Of a DNA stretch of 64,000 bases, positions 25,611-32,788 are shown one piece after another. Each line of letters opens with the position of its first letter. Position 1 is the first letter of the stretch. The notes below the pieces were generated by a model. It did not search any database, was not told where the DNA came from, and worked only from the letters and a program-made list of their open reading frames with translations. Origin of the DNA: Terriglobia bacterium (lineage in GTDB: Bacteria; Acidobacteriota; Terriglobia; Acidiferrales; UBA7541); NCBI GenBank assembly GCA_020072785.1, contig JAIQGG010000002.1, forward strand, positions 992,001 through 1,056,000, given 5' to 3'. The position numbers and the translations under genes were made by a program.

Positions 25611-26725
25611 GCACAACGGCACAGAAGAAGCTGGAGATCGTCAGCGGGCAGAAAGCGCCGCTGGCCGCGCCCCCCCACGTGCCCGCGCTGATGACCGCGG
25701 CGGTGCTCTACGGGAGCGAAGACCTGCGCGTCGAGCAGATCGCGGTGCCCAAGCTGGCCGCCGACGAAGTGCTGCTGCGCGTGTGCATCGCCCTGACCGA
25801 CGGCACCGACCTCAAGGTCTGGAAGCGCGGCTATCACGCGCGGATGATTCAGCCGCCGGCCGTTTTCGGCCACGAAGTGGTGGGCGAGATCGTGCGCAAG
25901 GGCCGCGATGTGGAGTCCCGCTGGGAGCTGGGTATGCGCGTGGTGGCCGCGAACTCCGCGCCCTGCCTGCGCTGCTTCCTCTGCCGCTGCGGCCAGGAAA
26001 ACCTTTGCGCAGACTTGCTCTTCAATAATGGCGCGTACGCCGAGTACATGCGCATTCCCGGGCGCATTGTGCGGGAAAACATGCTCGAGGTCCCGGAGAA
26101 AGTCACGGACCAGGACGCCGCGCAGGTCGAGCCCCTGGCCTGTGTGCTGCGCGGCATCCACGAGATGGATGCCCGCGTCGGCGACACCATCGTGGTCATC
26201 GGCTGCGGACCCATCGGCTTGAAATTTATCCGCATGCTCTCGCGGCGCGGCCTGCGCGTGATTGCCCTGGCCCGCCGTGCGGCTCCCCTGGAAGTGGCCC
26301 GGCGCATGGGTGCAGCCGTCACCGTCAACACTTCCGAAGTGGCCGACCCGATTGCCGCCGTCCGGGAATTGACCGAGGATCGGCGCGGGCCGGATGGGGT
26401 GGTGGAAGCCGCCGGCAATACCACTACCTGGCAATGGGCGCTGCAGATGGTGCGCCGCGGCGGGGTGGTCAACTTTTTCAGCGGCCTGCCGGGCGGCACC
26501 AAGGTGGAAATCGAGCCCGCGGCCATCCACTATTCGGAGATTCGCATGATCTCCCCGTTCCACCATACGCCGCGTTTCATCCGCGAAGCGCTCGAGGCCA
26601 TCCGCCGCGGCGACGTGCTGGCGCGGGATTTTGTGACCGAGGAGATCCGCCTCGTGGATCTGCCCCAGGCCTTCCAAAAAATGAAGTCGCGCAGCGGCGA
26701 GATCAAGCTCGCTGTCCGGCCCTGA
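25607..26725 (+). CDS. Zinc-type MDR dehydrogenase in the hopanoid operon (second)
   Basis: A 372-residue relative of the preceding enzyme but clearly distinct. The structural zinc site is complete (C-L-R-C-F-L-C-x7-C), and the cofactor site is VIGCGPIGLK. In the catalytic zinc site, the position of the first Cys (CGTD in the neighbour) reads DGTD, so that ligand is Asp instead of Cys; the GHE part is kept. This could alter zinc binding or leave it zinc-independent. The GTG start overlaps the previous stop. hpnCD follows 47 bases later. Substrate unknown; it may act in sequence with the first dehydrogenase, or on squalene/hopanoid-linked alcohols. Confidence 0.85.
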   Translation: MSTTAQKKLEIVSGQKAPLAAPPHVPALMTAAVLYGSEDLRVEQIAVPKLAADEVLLRVCIALTDGTDLKVWKRGYHARMIQPPAVFGHEVVGEIVRKGRDVESRWELGMRVVAANSAPCLRCFLCRCGQENLCADLLFNNGAYAEYMRIPGRIVRENMLEVPEKVTDQDAAQVEPLACVLRGIHEMDARVGDTIVVIGCGPIGLKFIRMLSRRGLRVIALARRAAPLEVARRMGAAVTVNTSEVADPIAAVRELTEDRRGPDGVVEAAGNTTTWQWALQMVRRGGVVNFFSGLPGGTKVEIEPAAIHYSEIRMISPFHHTPRFIREALEAIRRGDVLARDFVTEEIRLVDLPQAFQKMKSRSGEIKLAVRP

Positions 26726-26772
26726 GGGCCAGCTGCCCAATCGCAGAAAGCGGAAGCGGGAACGTTACGGGA

Positions 26773-28644
26773 ATGCTGCGTCCAGGTGAACTCGAAATCG
26801 CGCGCCACGCTCCGCCCGCAGGCTGCTCCCCGGCGGAGGCCCGGCGCTACACGCGCTGGCTCGCCACACACCACTACGAAAACTTCAACGTGGTTTCCTG
26901 GCTGCTCCCCCGCGAACTGCACCAGCATTTCTACAACGTCTACGCCTACTGCCGCTGGGCCGACGATCTGGGCGACGAGGTTCCCGAGACGCCGCGGGCG
27001 CTCGAATTACTGGACTGGTGGGAGCGCGAACTGGACGCCTGCTACGAGGAGCGGCCCGCGCATCCCGTCTTCGTGGCCCTGCGCGAGACGATTGTCGCGC
27101 GCGACATTCCCAAACAGCCCTTCGCCGACTTGCTGCGGGCCTTCCGCCAGGACCAGACGGTCAAGCGCTATGCCACGTGGGAGGATGTGCTCGGCTACTG
27201 CCGCTATTCCGCGAATCCCGTGGGACGCCTGGTGCTGTACCTCGGCGGCTACCGCGACGCGGAGCGGCAGCGGCTTTCCGACGCCACCTGCACGGCGCTG
27301 CAACTGGCCAATTTCTGGCAGGACGTCGCGCGCGACCTGGAGAAGGGCCGCATCTACATTCCCCTGGACGTGGCCGCGCGGCACGGCCTGAGCGAGGCGG
27401 AGATCGTCGCGCGGAACTTCGACGCGCGCTACGCGGGGCTGATGCAGGAGTTGGTGGCGCGCACTCGCGTGCTGTTCGAGGAAGGGCGGCCGCTGGCGCG
27501 CCTGGTGCCCGGGCGCCTGGGCGTGGACGTGGAGATGTTCAGCCGCGGCGGCATCGCCGTGCTCGACGCGATTGAGGCCCTGGGCTACGACACGCTGCAC
27601 CACCGCCCGGCCATCAGCCGCGGCAAGCAAGTGCAGTTGCTGGGCCGCACGCTGCTGGCGCGGCTCGTCGCGCCGGAGTCCAGGTCCGGCGCGGCGGCGG
27701 TCCCGGCAGCGGCCGGGTCCGTGGAAGAGTCCTACGCCGAATGCCACCGCGTGGCCCGCGCGGCGCGCAGCAATTTCTACTATGCCTTCTACCTGCTGCC
27801 GCGGCCCAAACGCGACGCCCTGGCGGCGCTCTATGCCTTCATGCGCCAGGTGGACGACGTGGCCGACGAGGGCCATGACGTGGCCGCCAAGCAGCGCGGC
27901 CTGGCGCGTTGGCGCACGCTGCTGGATGCCGCCCTGGTCGGCGATGGCCCCGTGGGCAACGCCGTGCTGCCCGCTCTGGCGGATACCATGCGTCGTTACA
28001 AGATTCCCGCGCGCTATCTGCATGACCTGATTTCCGGCGCGGAGATGGATCTGACGGTGCGGACCTATCCGACCTTCGACCGCCTGCGCGAGTATTGCTA
28101 CCGCGTAGCGGGCACGGTGGGTTTGACCTGCGTGCACGTCTTCGGCTTCCGCGAACCTCGCGCGGTGGACCTCGCGGAAAAGCTGGGCCTGGCCTTTCAG
28201 CTCACCAACATCATCCGCGACGTCCACGAGGACTTCGCTCTCGGCCGCGTCTATCTCCCGGACGAGGACCTGGCGCGTTACGGCGTGGCCCCGGAGGATT
28301 TCGGGCGTAGCGAGGCGACGCTGGGCGTGCGCGAGTTGCTGCGCTTCGAAGCCGGGCGGGCCTGGCAGTGTTACGAAGAGGGCTCCCAGCTGCTGGCCCT
28401 GGTGGATGCGGACAGCCGTGGCGCTCTCTGGCTGCTGATCCGCACCTACAGCGCCTTGCTGGCGCGCATCGAAGCCGGCGACTTTGCCGTCTTTGGAGAA
28501 CGCGTACGCCTGGCGAAGTCCGAGAAAATCTATTTTGCGGGTATGGCGAGATTTGGACGCCTGACGGAAGAGAATGTCCTCGAAAAGCGTGATCGTGATC
28601 GGCGGCGGGCTGGCGGGTCTGGCAGCCGGCGTCGCGCTGGCTGA
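26773..28644 (+). CDS. hpnCD: HpnC-HpnD fusion (squalene synthesis)
   Basis: A single 623-residue frame holds two trans-isoprenyl synthase domains. Residues about 15-295 match HpnC: DDLGDE near 63-68 and QDVARDLEKGR near 183. After a linker rich in Ala/Pro/Ser (about 297-318), residues about 320-600 match HpnD: DDVADE near 360 and RDVHEDFALGRVYLP near 482. Both aspartate-rich motifs are intact in both halves. In bacteria with separate genes, HpnD condenses two farnesyl diphosphates to presqualene diphosphate and HpnC converts that to hydroxysqualene; a fusion could pass the intermediate directly. ATG at 26773. Its last 71 bases overlap hpnE in another frame. Confidence 0.93.
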   Translation: MLRPGELEIARHAPPAGCSPAEARRYTRWLATHHYENFNVVSWLLPRELHQHFYNVYAYCRWADDLGDEVPETPRALELLDWWERELDACYEERPAHPVFVALRETIVARDIPKQPFADLLRAFRQDQTVKRYATWEDVLGYCRYSANPVGRLVLYLGGYRDAERQRLSDATCTALQLANFWQDVARDLEKGRIYIPLDVAARHGLSEAEIVARNFDARYAGLMQELVARTRVLFEEGRPLARLVPGRLGVDVEMFSRGGIAVLDAIEALGYDTLHHRPAISRGKQVQLLGRTLLARLVAPESRSGAAAVPAAAGSVEESYAECHRVARAARSNFYYAFYLLPRPKRDALAALYAFMRQVDDVADEGHDVAAKQRGLARWRTLLDAALVGDGPVGNAVLPALADTMRRYKIPARYLHDLISGAEMDLTVRTYPTFDRLREYCYRVAGTVGLTCVHVFGFREPRAVDLAEKLGLAFQLTNIIRDVHEDFALGRVYLPDEDLARYGVAPEDFGRSEATLGVRELLRFEAGRAWQCYEEGSQLLALVDADSRGALWLLIRTYSALLARIEAGDFAVFGERVRLAKSEKIYFAGMARFGRLTEENVLEKRDRDRRRAGGSGSRRRAG

Positions 28645-30022
28645 AACCGGCTGCCAGGTGCGGCTGTTCGAGAAGCGTCCTTTTCTCGGCGGACGCGCCA
28701 CGTCTTATGTGCTCCCGGACGGTGAGCACGTGGACAACTGCCAGCACGTGACCCTGGGCTGCTGCACCAACTTGGAGGATTTTTACCGCCGCGCGGGCTC
28801 CGCGGACAAAATTAAGTTTTTCGACCGCCTGGTTTTCGTGGACGCCCACGGGCGCCCGGGCGTGATGCAGGCCTCGCCGTTCTGCCCCGCGCCCTTCCAC
28901 CTCTCGCCCTCCTTCACCTTTTTTCCGTTGCTGACCCTGCGCGACAAGCTGGCCATCGCTCGCGCCATGCTGGATATCTCCCTCGGCCGCGGCCACACCC
29001 GCGATCTCGACGAGCCCGGCGGTATCTCCATGCTGGAATGGCTGCGGCGGCGGCGCCAGACGCCCGGGGCCATCGCTCGCTTCTGGCGCGTGGTGCTGGT
29101 CAGCGCCCTGGACGAAGAGTTGGAACGCACCGACGCCCGCTACGGCGTGCAAGTCTTCTGGAAGGCCTTTCTCGCCAGTCGCACGGGTTACCGCATGGGC
29201 GTCCCGGCGGTGCCCCTGGCGGAGCTCTACGACGGCTGCCGGGCGGCCATGGAGCGCAAGGGCGGGGAAGTGCTGCTGCGCGCCCCGGTGCGCGGCTTGC
29301 GTTTCGAAAACGGGCGCGCCGCCGGCGTGCAGCTGGACGACGGGCGCATGGAGACGGCTGACGCCTATGTGCTGGCGGTGCCCCATGCGGCTCTGCCCGA
29401 GCTTCTCCCCGCAGAGCTGTTGCGGAACGATCCTGGCTTGGCGCAGATCGGCAAGCTCACCGATGCGCCCATCACCGGCGTGCATTTCTGGTTCGACCGC
29501 GCGGTGATGTCCGAGCCGTTCTTGAGCGTGCTGGACTGCACCACGCAGTGGATCTTCAACAAGACCGCGCTTTACGGTGCGGCGGGGACCGCGAACGGCG
29601 GACAGTATCTGCAGATCGTTATCAGCGCCTCTTACGACCTGCTGCCGCGCTCCCGCCAGGAGATCATCGATCTCTGCCTCGGCGAAGTGCGGCAGATTCT
29701 TCCCGCGGCGCGCACGGCCGTGCTCCGCAAGGCCACCGTGATCAAGGAGACCGCGGCGACGTTTTCGCCCGCGCCGGGCTGCGACCGCTGGCGCCCCCGG
29801 CAGCAGACCGCAACCCCGGGACTCTTCCTGGCCGGGGACTGGACCGCTACCGGCTGGCCCGCGACCATGGAGGGCGCCGTGCGCAGCGGCTATCTGGCCG
29901 CGGAAGCGGTTTTGCGCGACGCCGCCTCCCCGCAATCGTTTCTGCAGCCCGACCGCCCAGACGACGGCCTCTTCAAGTTTTGGAAGCCGGCCGCTTTGCG
30001 GTCGCGCGTGCAAAAGCAGTGA
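28574..30022 (+). CDS. hpnE: Hydroxysqualene dehydroxylase HpnE
   Basis: FAD-dependent amine-oxidase/phytoene-desaturase-like flavoprotein that reduces hydroxysqualene to squalene. The 482-residue protein starts with VIVIGGGLAGLAAGVALAETG (FAD Rossmann motif, 6-26), continues FEKRPFLGGRATSY, and ends with the second FAD motif PGLFLAGDWTATGWPATMEGAVRSG. This is the usual HpnE length and completes the pathway from farnesyl diphosphate to squalene. It starts inside the end of hpnCD (71-base overlap), so translation is probably coupled. It is the last gene of the operon; a convergent gene follows 18 bases downstream. Confidence 0.94.
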   Translation: MSSKSVIVIGGGLAGLAAGVALAETGCQVRLFEKRPFLGGRATSYVLPDGEHVDNCQHVTLGCCTNLEDFYRRAGSADKIKFFDRLVFVDAHGRPGVMQASPFCPAPFHLSPSFTFFPLLTLRDKLAIARAMLDISLGRGHTRDLDEPGGISMLEWLRRRRQTPGAIARFWRVVLVSALDEELERTDARYGVQVFWKAFLASRTGYRMGVPAVPLAELYDGCRAAMERKGGEVLLRAPVRGLRFENGRAAGVQLDDGRMETADAYVLAVPHAALPELLPAELLRNDPGLAQIGKLTDAPITGVHFWFDRAVMSEPFLSVLDCTTQWIFNKTALYGAAGTANGGQYLQIVISASYDLLPRSRQEIIDLCLGEVRQILPAARTAVLRKATVIKETAATFSPAPGCDRWRPRQQTATPGLFLAGDWTATGWPATMEGAVRSGYLAAEAVLRDAASPQSFLQPDRPDDGLFKFWKPAALRSRVQKQ

Positions 30023-30040
30023 GCGCCGGTGACGGAAAGC

Positions 30041-30361
30041 TCAGTGCGTCGCGTCGTTGGCAGGTTCGCCTTCAAAGGAGCCCACGTGGCGTTCCTGCAG
30101 CGTGAGCTCCTCCCCGGCGGCATCGAGAGCGGCGTATTCGGCAACATGCTCGCGGCGAAACGCCTCATAGGCCTCGCGCGAGCTCCACAGGCCCAGGGTC
30201 ATAAAGAAACTCGCCTTTTGGGAGTCGCGCAGCAGGCGGGTTTCGCGGTATGCTGGGGACAGCGCGAACAGGCGCGCCCAGCCGCCCCGGGGGCCGTAGA
30301 CTTCCTCGAAACGCGTTTCCAGGCCCGGCTTGACTTCGAACTCCCAGAGTATTACAAACAT
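30041..30361 (-). CDS. Antibiotic biosynthesis monooxygenase (ABM) domain protein
   Basis: A 106-residue small alpha/beta ferredoxin-like dimeric-barrel protein: FVILWEFEVKPGLETRFEEVYG at the start, then WARLFALSPAYRETRLLRD, FMTLGLWSSREAYEAFR. ABM-domain proteins include cofactorless monooxygenases and heme-degrading enzymes, but many in this family only have a structural or unknown role. Its stop is 18 bases from the hpnE stop on the other strand. Nothing in the context links it to hopanoids. Confidence 0.75.
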   Translation of the reverse strand: MFVILWEFEVKPGLETRFEEVYGPRGGWARLFALSPAYRETRLLRDSQKASFFMTLGLWSSREAYEAFRREHVAEYAALDAAGEELTLQERHVGSFEGEPANDATH

Positions 30362-30493
30362 AGAGACCCATCTCCTGCTCTCGGACGTTCGTCATTCCGG
30401 TCGGAATCATTGGCAAAGAACATGCGCACGGGCCGAGTGTAGCAATCGGGCTGGACAGAAGTCATCTAAGGCAACGCCTCTGCGCGGATTGAG

Positions 30494-30512
30494 TTGACCG
30501 CTTCGCGGTCAC
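30494..30512. repeat. REP-like palindrome (family B)
   Basis: TTGACCGCTTCGCGGTCAC, identical to the copy at 18561-18579, lying in the 210-base gap upstream of both the ABM gene and the zinc-ribbon gene. Confidence 0.75.
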
Positions 30513-30572
30513 AGTTGATCTATTAAGGCAAAAGGGAAGGCCCGTCAAGGACGGGTGTAGATGGAGGTATGA

Positions 30573-31046
30573 GTGGATCGGAAATATAGTCACCGCGGTT
30601 ATCGGGACGCGGAAAAAGACGACAAGGCCAAGAAGTCCGAGCGCAAGCCGGAGCAGGCGCGCCCGCCGCGCCAGGAACAGTTCGGACCGCGCACCCCGCG
30701 CATGGTGGGCACGGTGACCCGGGGGCGCTGCGCGAATTGCGGCGCAGTGCTGCAGCCGGGCTTCGACCCCAACGGGCAGTGCCCGCGCTGCCAGTTCGAG
30801 CTGCACAGCTGCAAGCAGTGCCGCTTCTTCGACAGCGGGGCGCAGTTCGAATGCATGCAGCCGGTGCCGGAGCGCATCTCCCCGAAGGATGCCAAGAACA
30901 GCTGCACCTTCTATGAATTCCGCATGACCGTGGAGAAGGACACCGCGCCGACGGCCTATTCCCAGACGCCGGCCACCGTGACGACCCCTTCGCCCTCGCG
31001 GCCGCACGACGCGCGCAAAGCCTTCGAAGACCTCTTCAAGAAGTAG
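30573..31046 (+). CDS. Small zinc-ribbon protein, unknown function
   Basis: A 157-residue protein with a charged Lys/Glu/Arg amino tail (residues 1-45), a zinc-ribbon-like cluster (C50-x2-C53 then C67-x2-C70, and C77, C80 in SCKQCRFFD), further Cys at FECMQPVPERISPKDAKNSC, and a Thr/Pro/Ser tail ending DLFKK. The start is a GTG with GGAGG 5 bases upstream. I do not know the family by name; the FDSGAQFECMQPVPERISPKDAKNSC block looks like a conserved domain. It may be an RNA- or protein-binding factor. Monocistronic, convergent with the DUF72 gene (1 base apart). Confidence 0.75.
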   Translation: MDRKYSHRGYRDAEKDDKAKKSERKPEQARPPRQEQFGPRTPRMVGTVTRGRCANCGAVLQPGFDPNGQCPRCQFELHSCKQCRFFDSGAQFECMQPVPERISPKDAKNSCTFYEFRMTVEKDTAPTAYSQTPATVTTPSPSRPHDARKAFEDLFKK

Positions 31047-31047
31047 T

Positions 31048-32055
31048 TCACTCCGCTTTGCGGCTGGAAGGAACTCCCAGCGGAAACAGGGTGGGCTCGG
31101 CCGGCGCCTGGCCGGCGATGGCCTCGAGCTGCGGATAGTGCTGGCGCAGCGGCTCCGGCACGTTCACCTTTTCTCCCTTCAGCAGGCTGATCAACTGCAG
31201 CGCGTTCACCACCGCTTTGCCCTGGTAATGGTTGTTGGTGACCACGAAGACGTCGCGCGCGTGCTGCAGGACTTTGTGTGTGCGCTGCACCCAGGGAAGC
31301 AGCTCTTCCTCCGGATACAGGTAGTTGTAGCGTTCGAAAGGCGGCGTTGTGGGGTCGTCGCTGAACCAGGTGTCGTAGCGGTGGCCGTGCAGCCGGATGT
31401 AGCCCACCGGCGAGGTGGCCTCCGCGGAGGGCTGCAGCGAGCGGCCGATGATGGGCTGGTCGATGTTGCAGAAGCCGGCGTCGTGCTCGCGCAGCAGGTC
31501 GAACGTTTCCGGCGCCTGCCACGAGGCATGGCGCACCTCCACCACCAGCGGATAGTCCCGGAAGCGCTGCAGCACGGCGCGGAGATAGGCGCTGGTCTCC
31601 GCGGTGCGGTGGAAGGAGAAAGGGAATTGCAGCAGGACCGCGCCGAGCTTGCCGGCCTCGCGCAGCACGTCGAAGCCCGCGCGCACCGCGCGCTCGTCCT
31701 CGGCCAGGGTGCCTGACGTTGTGGAGCCCGGCGTTGTGGCGAACGTGTCGTGGGTGAATCTCTGCCAGAGCTTGGCGGTGTAGACAAAGCGCGGATTGGC
31801 GGCGACTTTCTCGATCCACAGGCGCGCGTGGTCCGGCCGGATGGGTTGGTAGAACGAAGTGTTGATCTCGATGACGTCGAAAAAGCCGGCCAGATACGCC
31901 GCTTCGTGGAAGCCTTTCGGCTTGCGCGCCGGATAGACGTAGCCCGCCCAGTCCGGATACGACCAGCCGGCCGGGCCGACGCGCACGCGCCGCGCTTCCG
32001 CGGGGGCCAGCGGTTTGGAGTGGTGAGGGGTAGCGGCCAAGATGGTTTCCCGCAA
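31048..32055 (-). CDS. DUF72 (YecE-like) protein
   Basis: A 335-residue DUF72 protein with a TIM-barrel-like fold. Signatures are VGPAGWSYPDWAGYVYP near residue 25, FDVIEINTSFYQPIRPDHARLW, LRHASWQ-like VEVRHASWQAPETF and YIRLHGHRYDTWF near the end. Biochemical function is unknown. The start is uncertain: a TTG at 32055 gives this length and a GTG at 31986 would begin at the conserved region. Ends one base from the zinc-ribbon gene on the opposite strand. Confidence 0.85.
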   Translation of the reverse strand: MRETILAATPHHSKPLAPAEARRVRVGPAGWSYPDWAGYVYPARKPKGFHEAAYLAGFFDVIEINTSFYQPIRPDHARLWIEKVAANPRFVYTAKLWQRFTHDTFATTPGSTTSGTLAEDERAVRAGFDVLREAGKLGAVLLQFPFSFHRTAETSAYLRAVLQRFRDYPLVVEVRHASWQAPETFDLLREHDAGFCNIDQPIIGRSLQPSAEATSPVGYIRLHGHRYDTWFSDDPTTPPFERYNYLYPEEELLPWVQRTHKVLQHARDVFVVTNNHYQGKAVVNALQLISLLKGEKVNVPEPLRQHYPQLEAIAGQAPAEPTLFPLGVPSSRKAE

Positions 32056-32140
32056 TGGCTGCTGGTCGCCAGCCTAAGAGCAGAGTAGGGAATTGCCGTG
32101 CGGGGTGTCAACCTCTAGGAACATCGGCCCCAGCGGGCGA

Positions 32141-32169
32141 TTGCCTCCGCGCCTGCGGCTTGCTATGCT
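32141..32169 (+). promoter_or_regulatory. Promoter of the hibernation factor gene
   Basis: TTGCCT (32141-32146), 17-base spacer, TATGCT (32164-32169); transcription would begin near 32176, giving a leader of about 67 bases. Confidence 0.5.
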
Positions 32170-32242
32170 CAAACTGCAATGCGGTATTACCACCCCAACC
32201 GCGTAGCGTTCTTTTCTTTTCATCCCGATAACAGGTGCGACC

Positions 32243-32590
32243 ATGAACATTTCGATCAGCTACAAGTACGTCAAGGCACACCAGCCTGTCGAAGAGGAGG
32301 TCGGCCGGTACACCGGCAAGCTGAGTAAGCTGCTGAAGGGTTACCCGTCCGATGCCGTGCACATCCACGGCGTGTTTGCCAGAAATCTCCACAACAACGA
32401 ACATTCCTTCTCGCTGAACCTGAAGCTGCCCACGGGCACCCTGCATGCCACCGGCACCGGCAGCGGCGTGCGCACCAGCTGCAAACAGGCGTTCCGCGAC
32501 CTCGAGGAGCAGGTGAAAAAGCATCAGGCGCGCCTGCGCAAAGATCACGAAGGGAAGCGCAGACGCCGCCTGGTGCACCAGTTCGCCTGA
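32243..32590 (+). CDS. hpf: Ribosome hibernation promoting factor, short form (HPF/RaiA family)
   Basis: A 115-residue S30AE-family protein that binds the decoding centre of idle ribosomes. The domain is seen from MNISISYKYVKAHQPVEEEVGRY through the central VHIHGVFARN and FSLNLKLPTG strands to the second helix (KQAFRDLEEQVKKHQARLRK). It lacks the carboxy-terminal dimerisation domain of long HPF, so it is the short form, with a basic RRRR tail of its own. The ATG at 32243 follows a recognisable promoter. A tRNA-Lys gene lies 76 bases downstream on the same strand. Confidence 0.85.
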   Translation: MNISISYKYVKAHQPVEEEVGRYTGKLSKLLKGYPSDAVHIHGVFARNLHNNEHSFSLNLKLPTGTLHATGTGSGVRTSCKQAFRDLEEQVKKHQARLRKDHEGKRRRRLVHQFA

Positions 32591-32620
32591 GCGGCCCGCG
32601 CCGTCCTCCCGGGCGTTCAG

Positions 32621-32649
32621 TTGCGGCCCCTGCCCGTACAGGCTACAAT
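32621..32649 (+). promoter_or_regulatory. Promoter of tRNA-Lys
   Basis: TTGCGG (32621-32626), 17-base spacer, TACAAT (32644-32649), placing the transcript start about 10 bases before the tRNA. Confidence 0.65.
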
Positions 32650-32666
32650 TGAAAAATTGTGTCCCC

Positions 32667-32741
32667 AGGGGCGTAGCTCAGTGGTAGAGCAGCGGCCTTT
32701 TAAGCCGAAGGTCGTGGGTTCGATCCCCACCGCCCCTACCA
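32667..32741 (+). tRNA. tRNA-Lys (anticodon TTT)
   Basis: Full cloverleaf: acceptor AGGGGCG / CGCCCCT, D arm GCTC-GAGC, anticodon loop CTTTTAA with TTT (one G-A mismatch at the top of the anticodon stem), T arm GTGGG-TTCGATC-CCCAC, discriminator A and encoded CCA. Length 75 bases. Confidence 0.96.
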
Positions 32742-32788
32742 TTTCAAACTGCTCAAAAGAAATCAATTAGGACGCTGCGGTCTCTACT

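Noticed and set aside
32667-32741. tRNA as an integration site for a genomic island
   Set aside because: No integrase or repeated tRNA 3' end is visible next to it; both flanks are ordinary genes.
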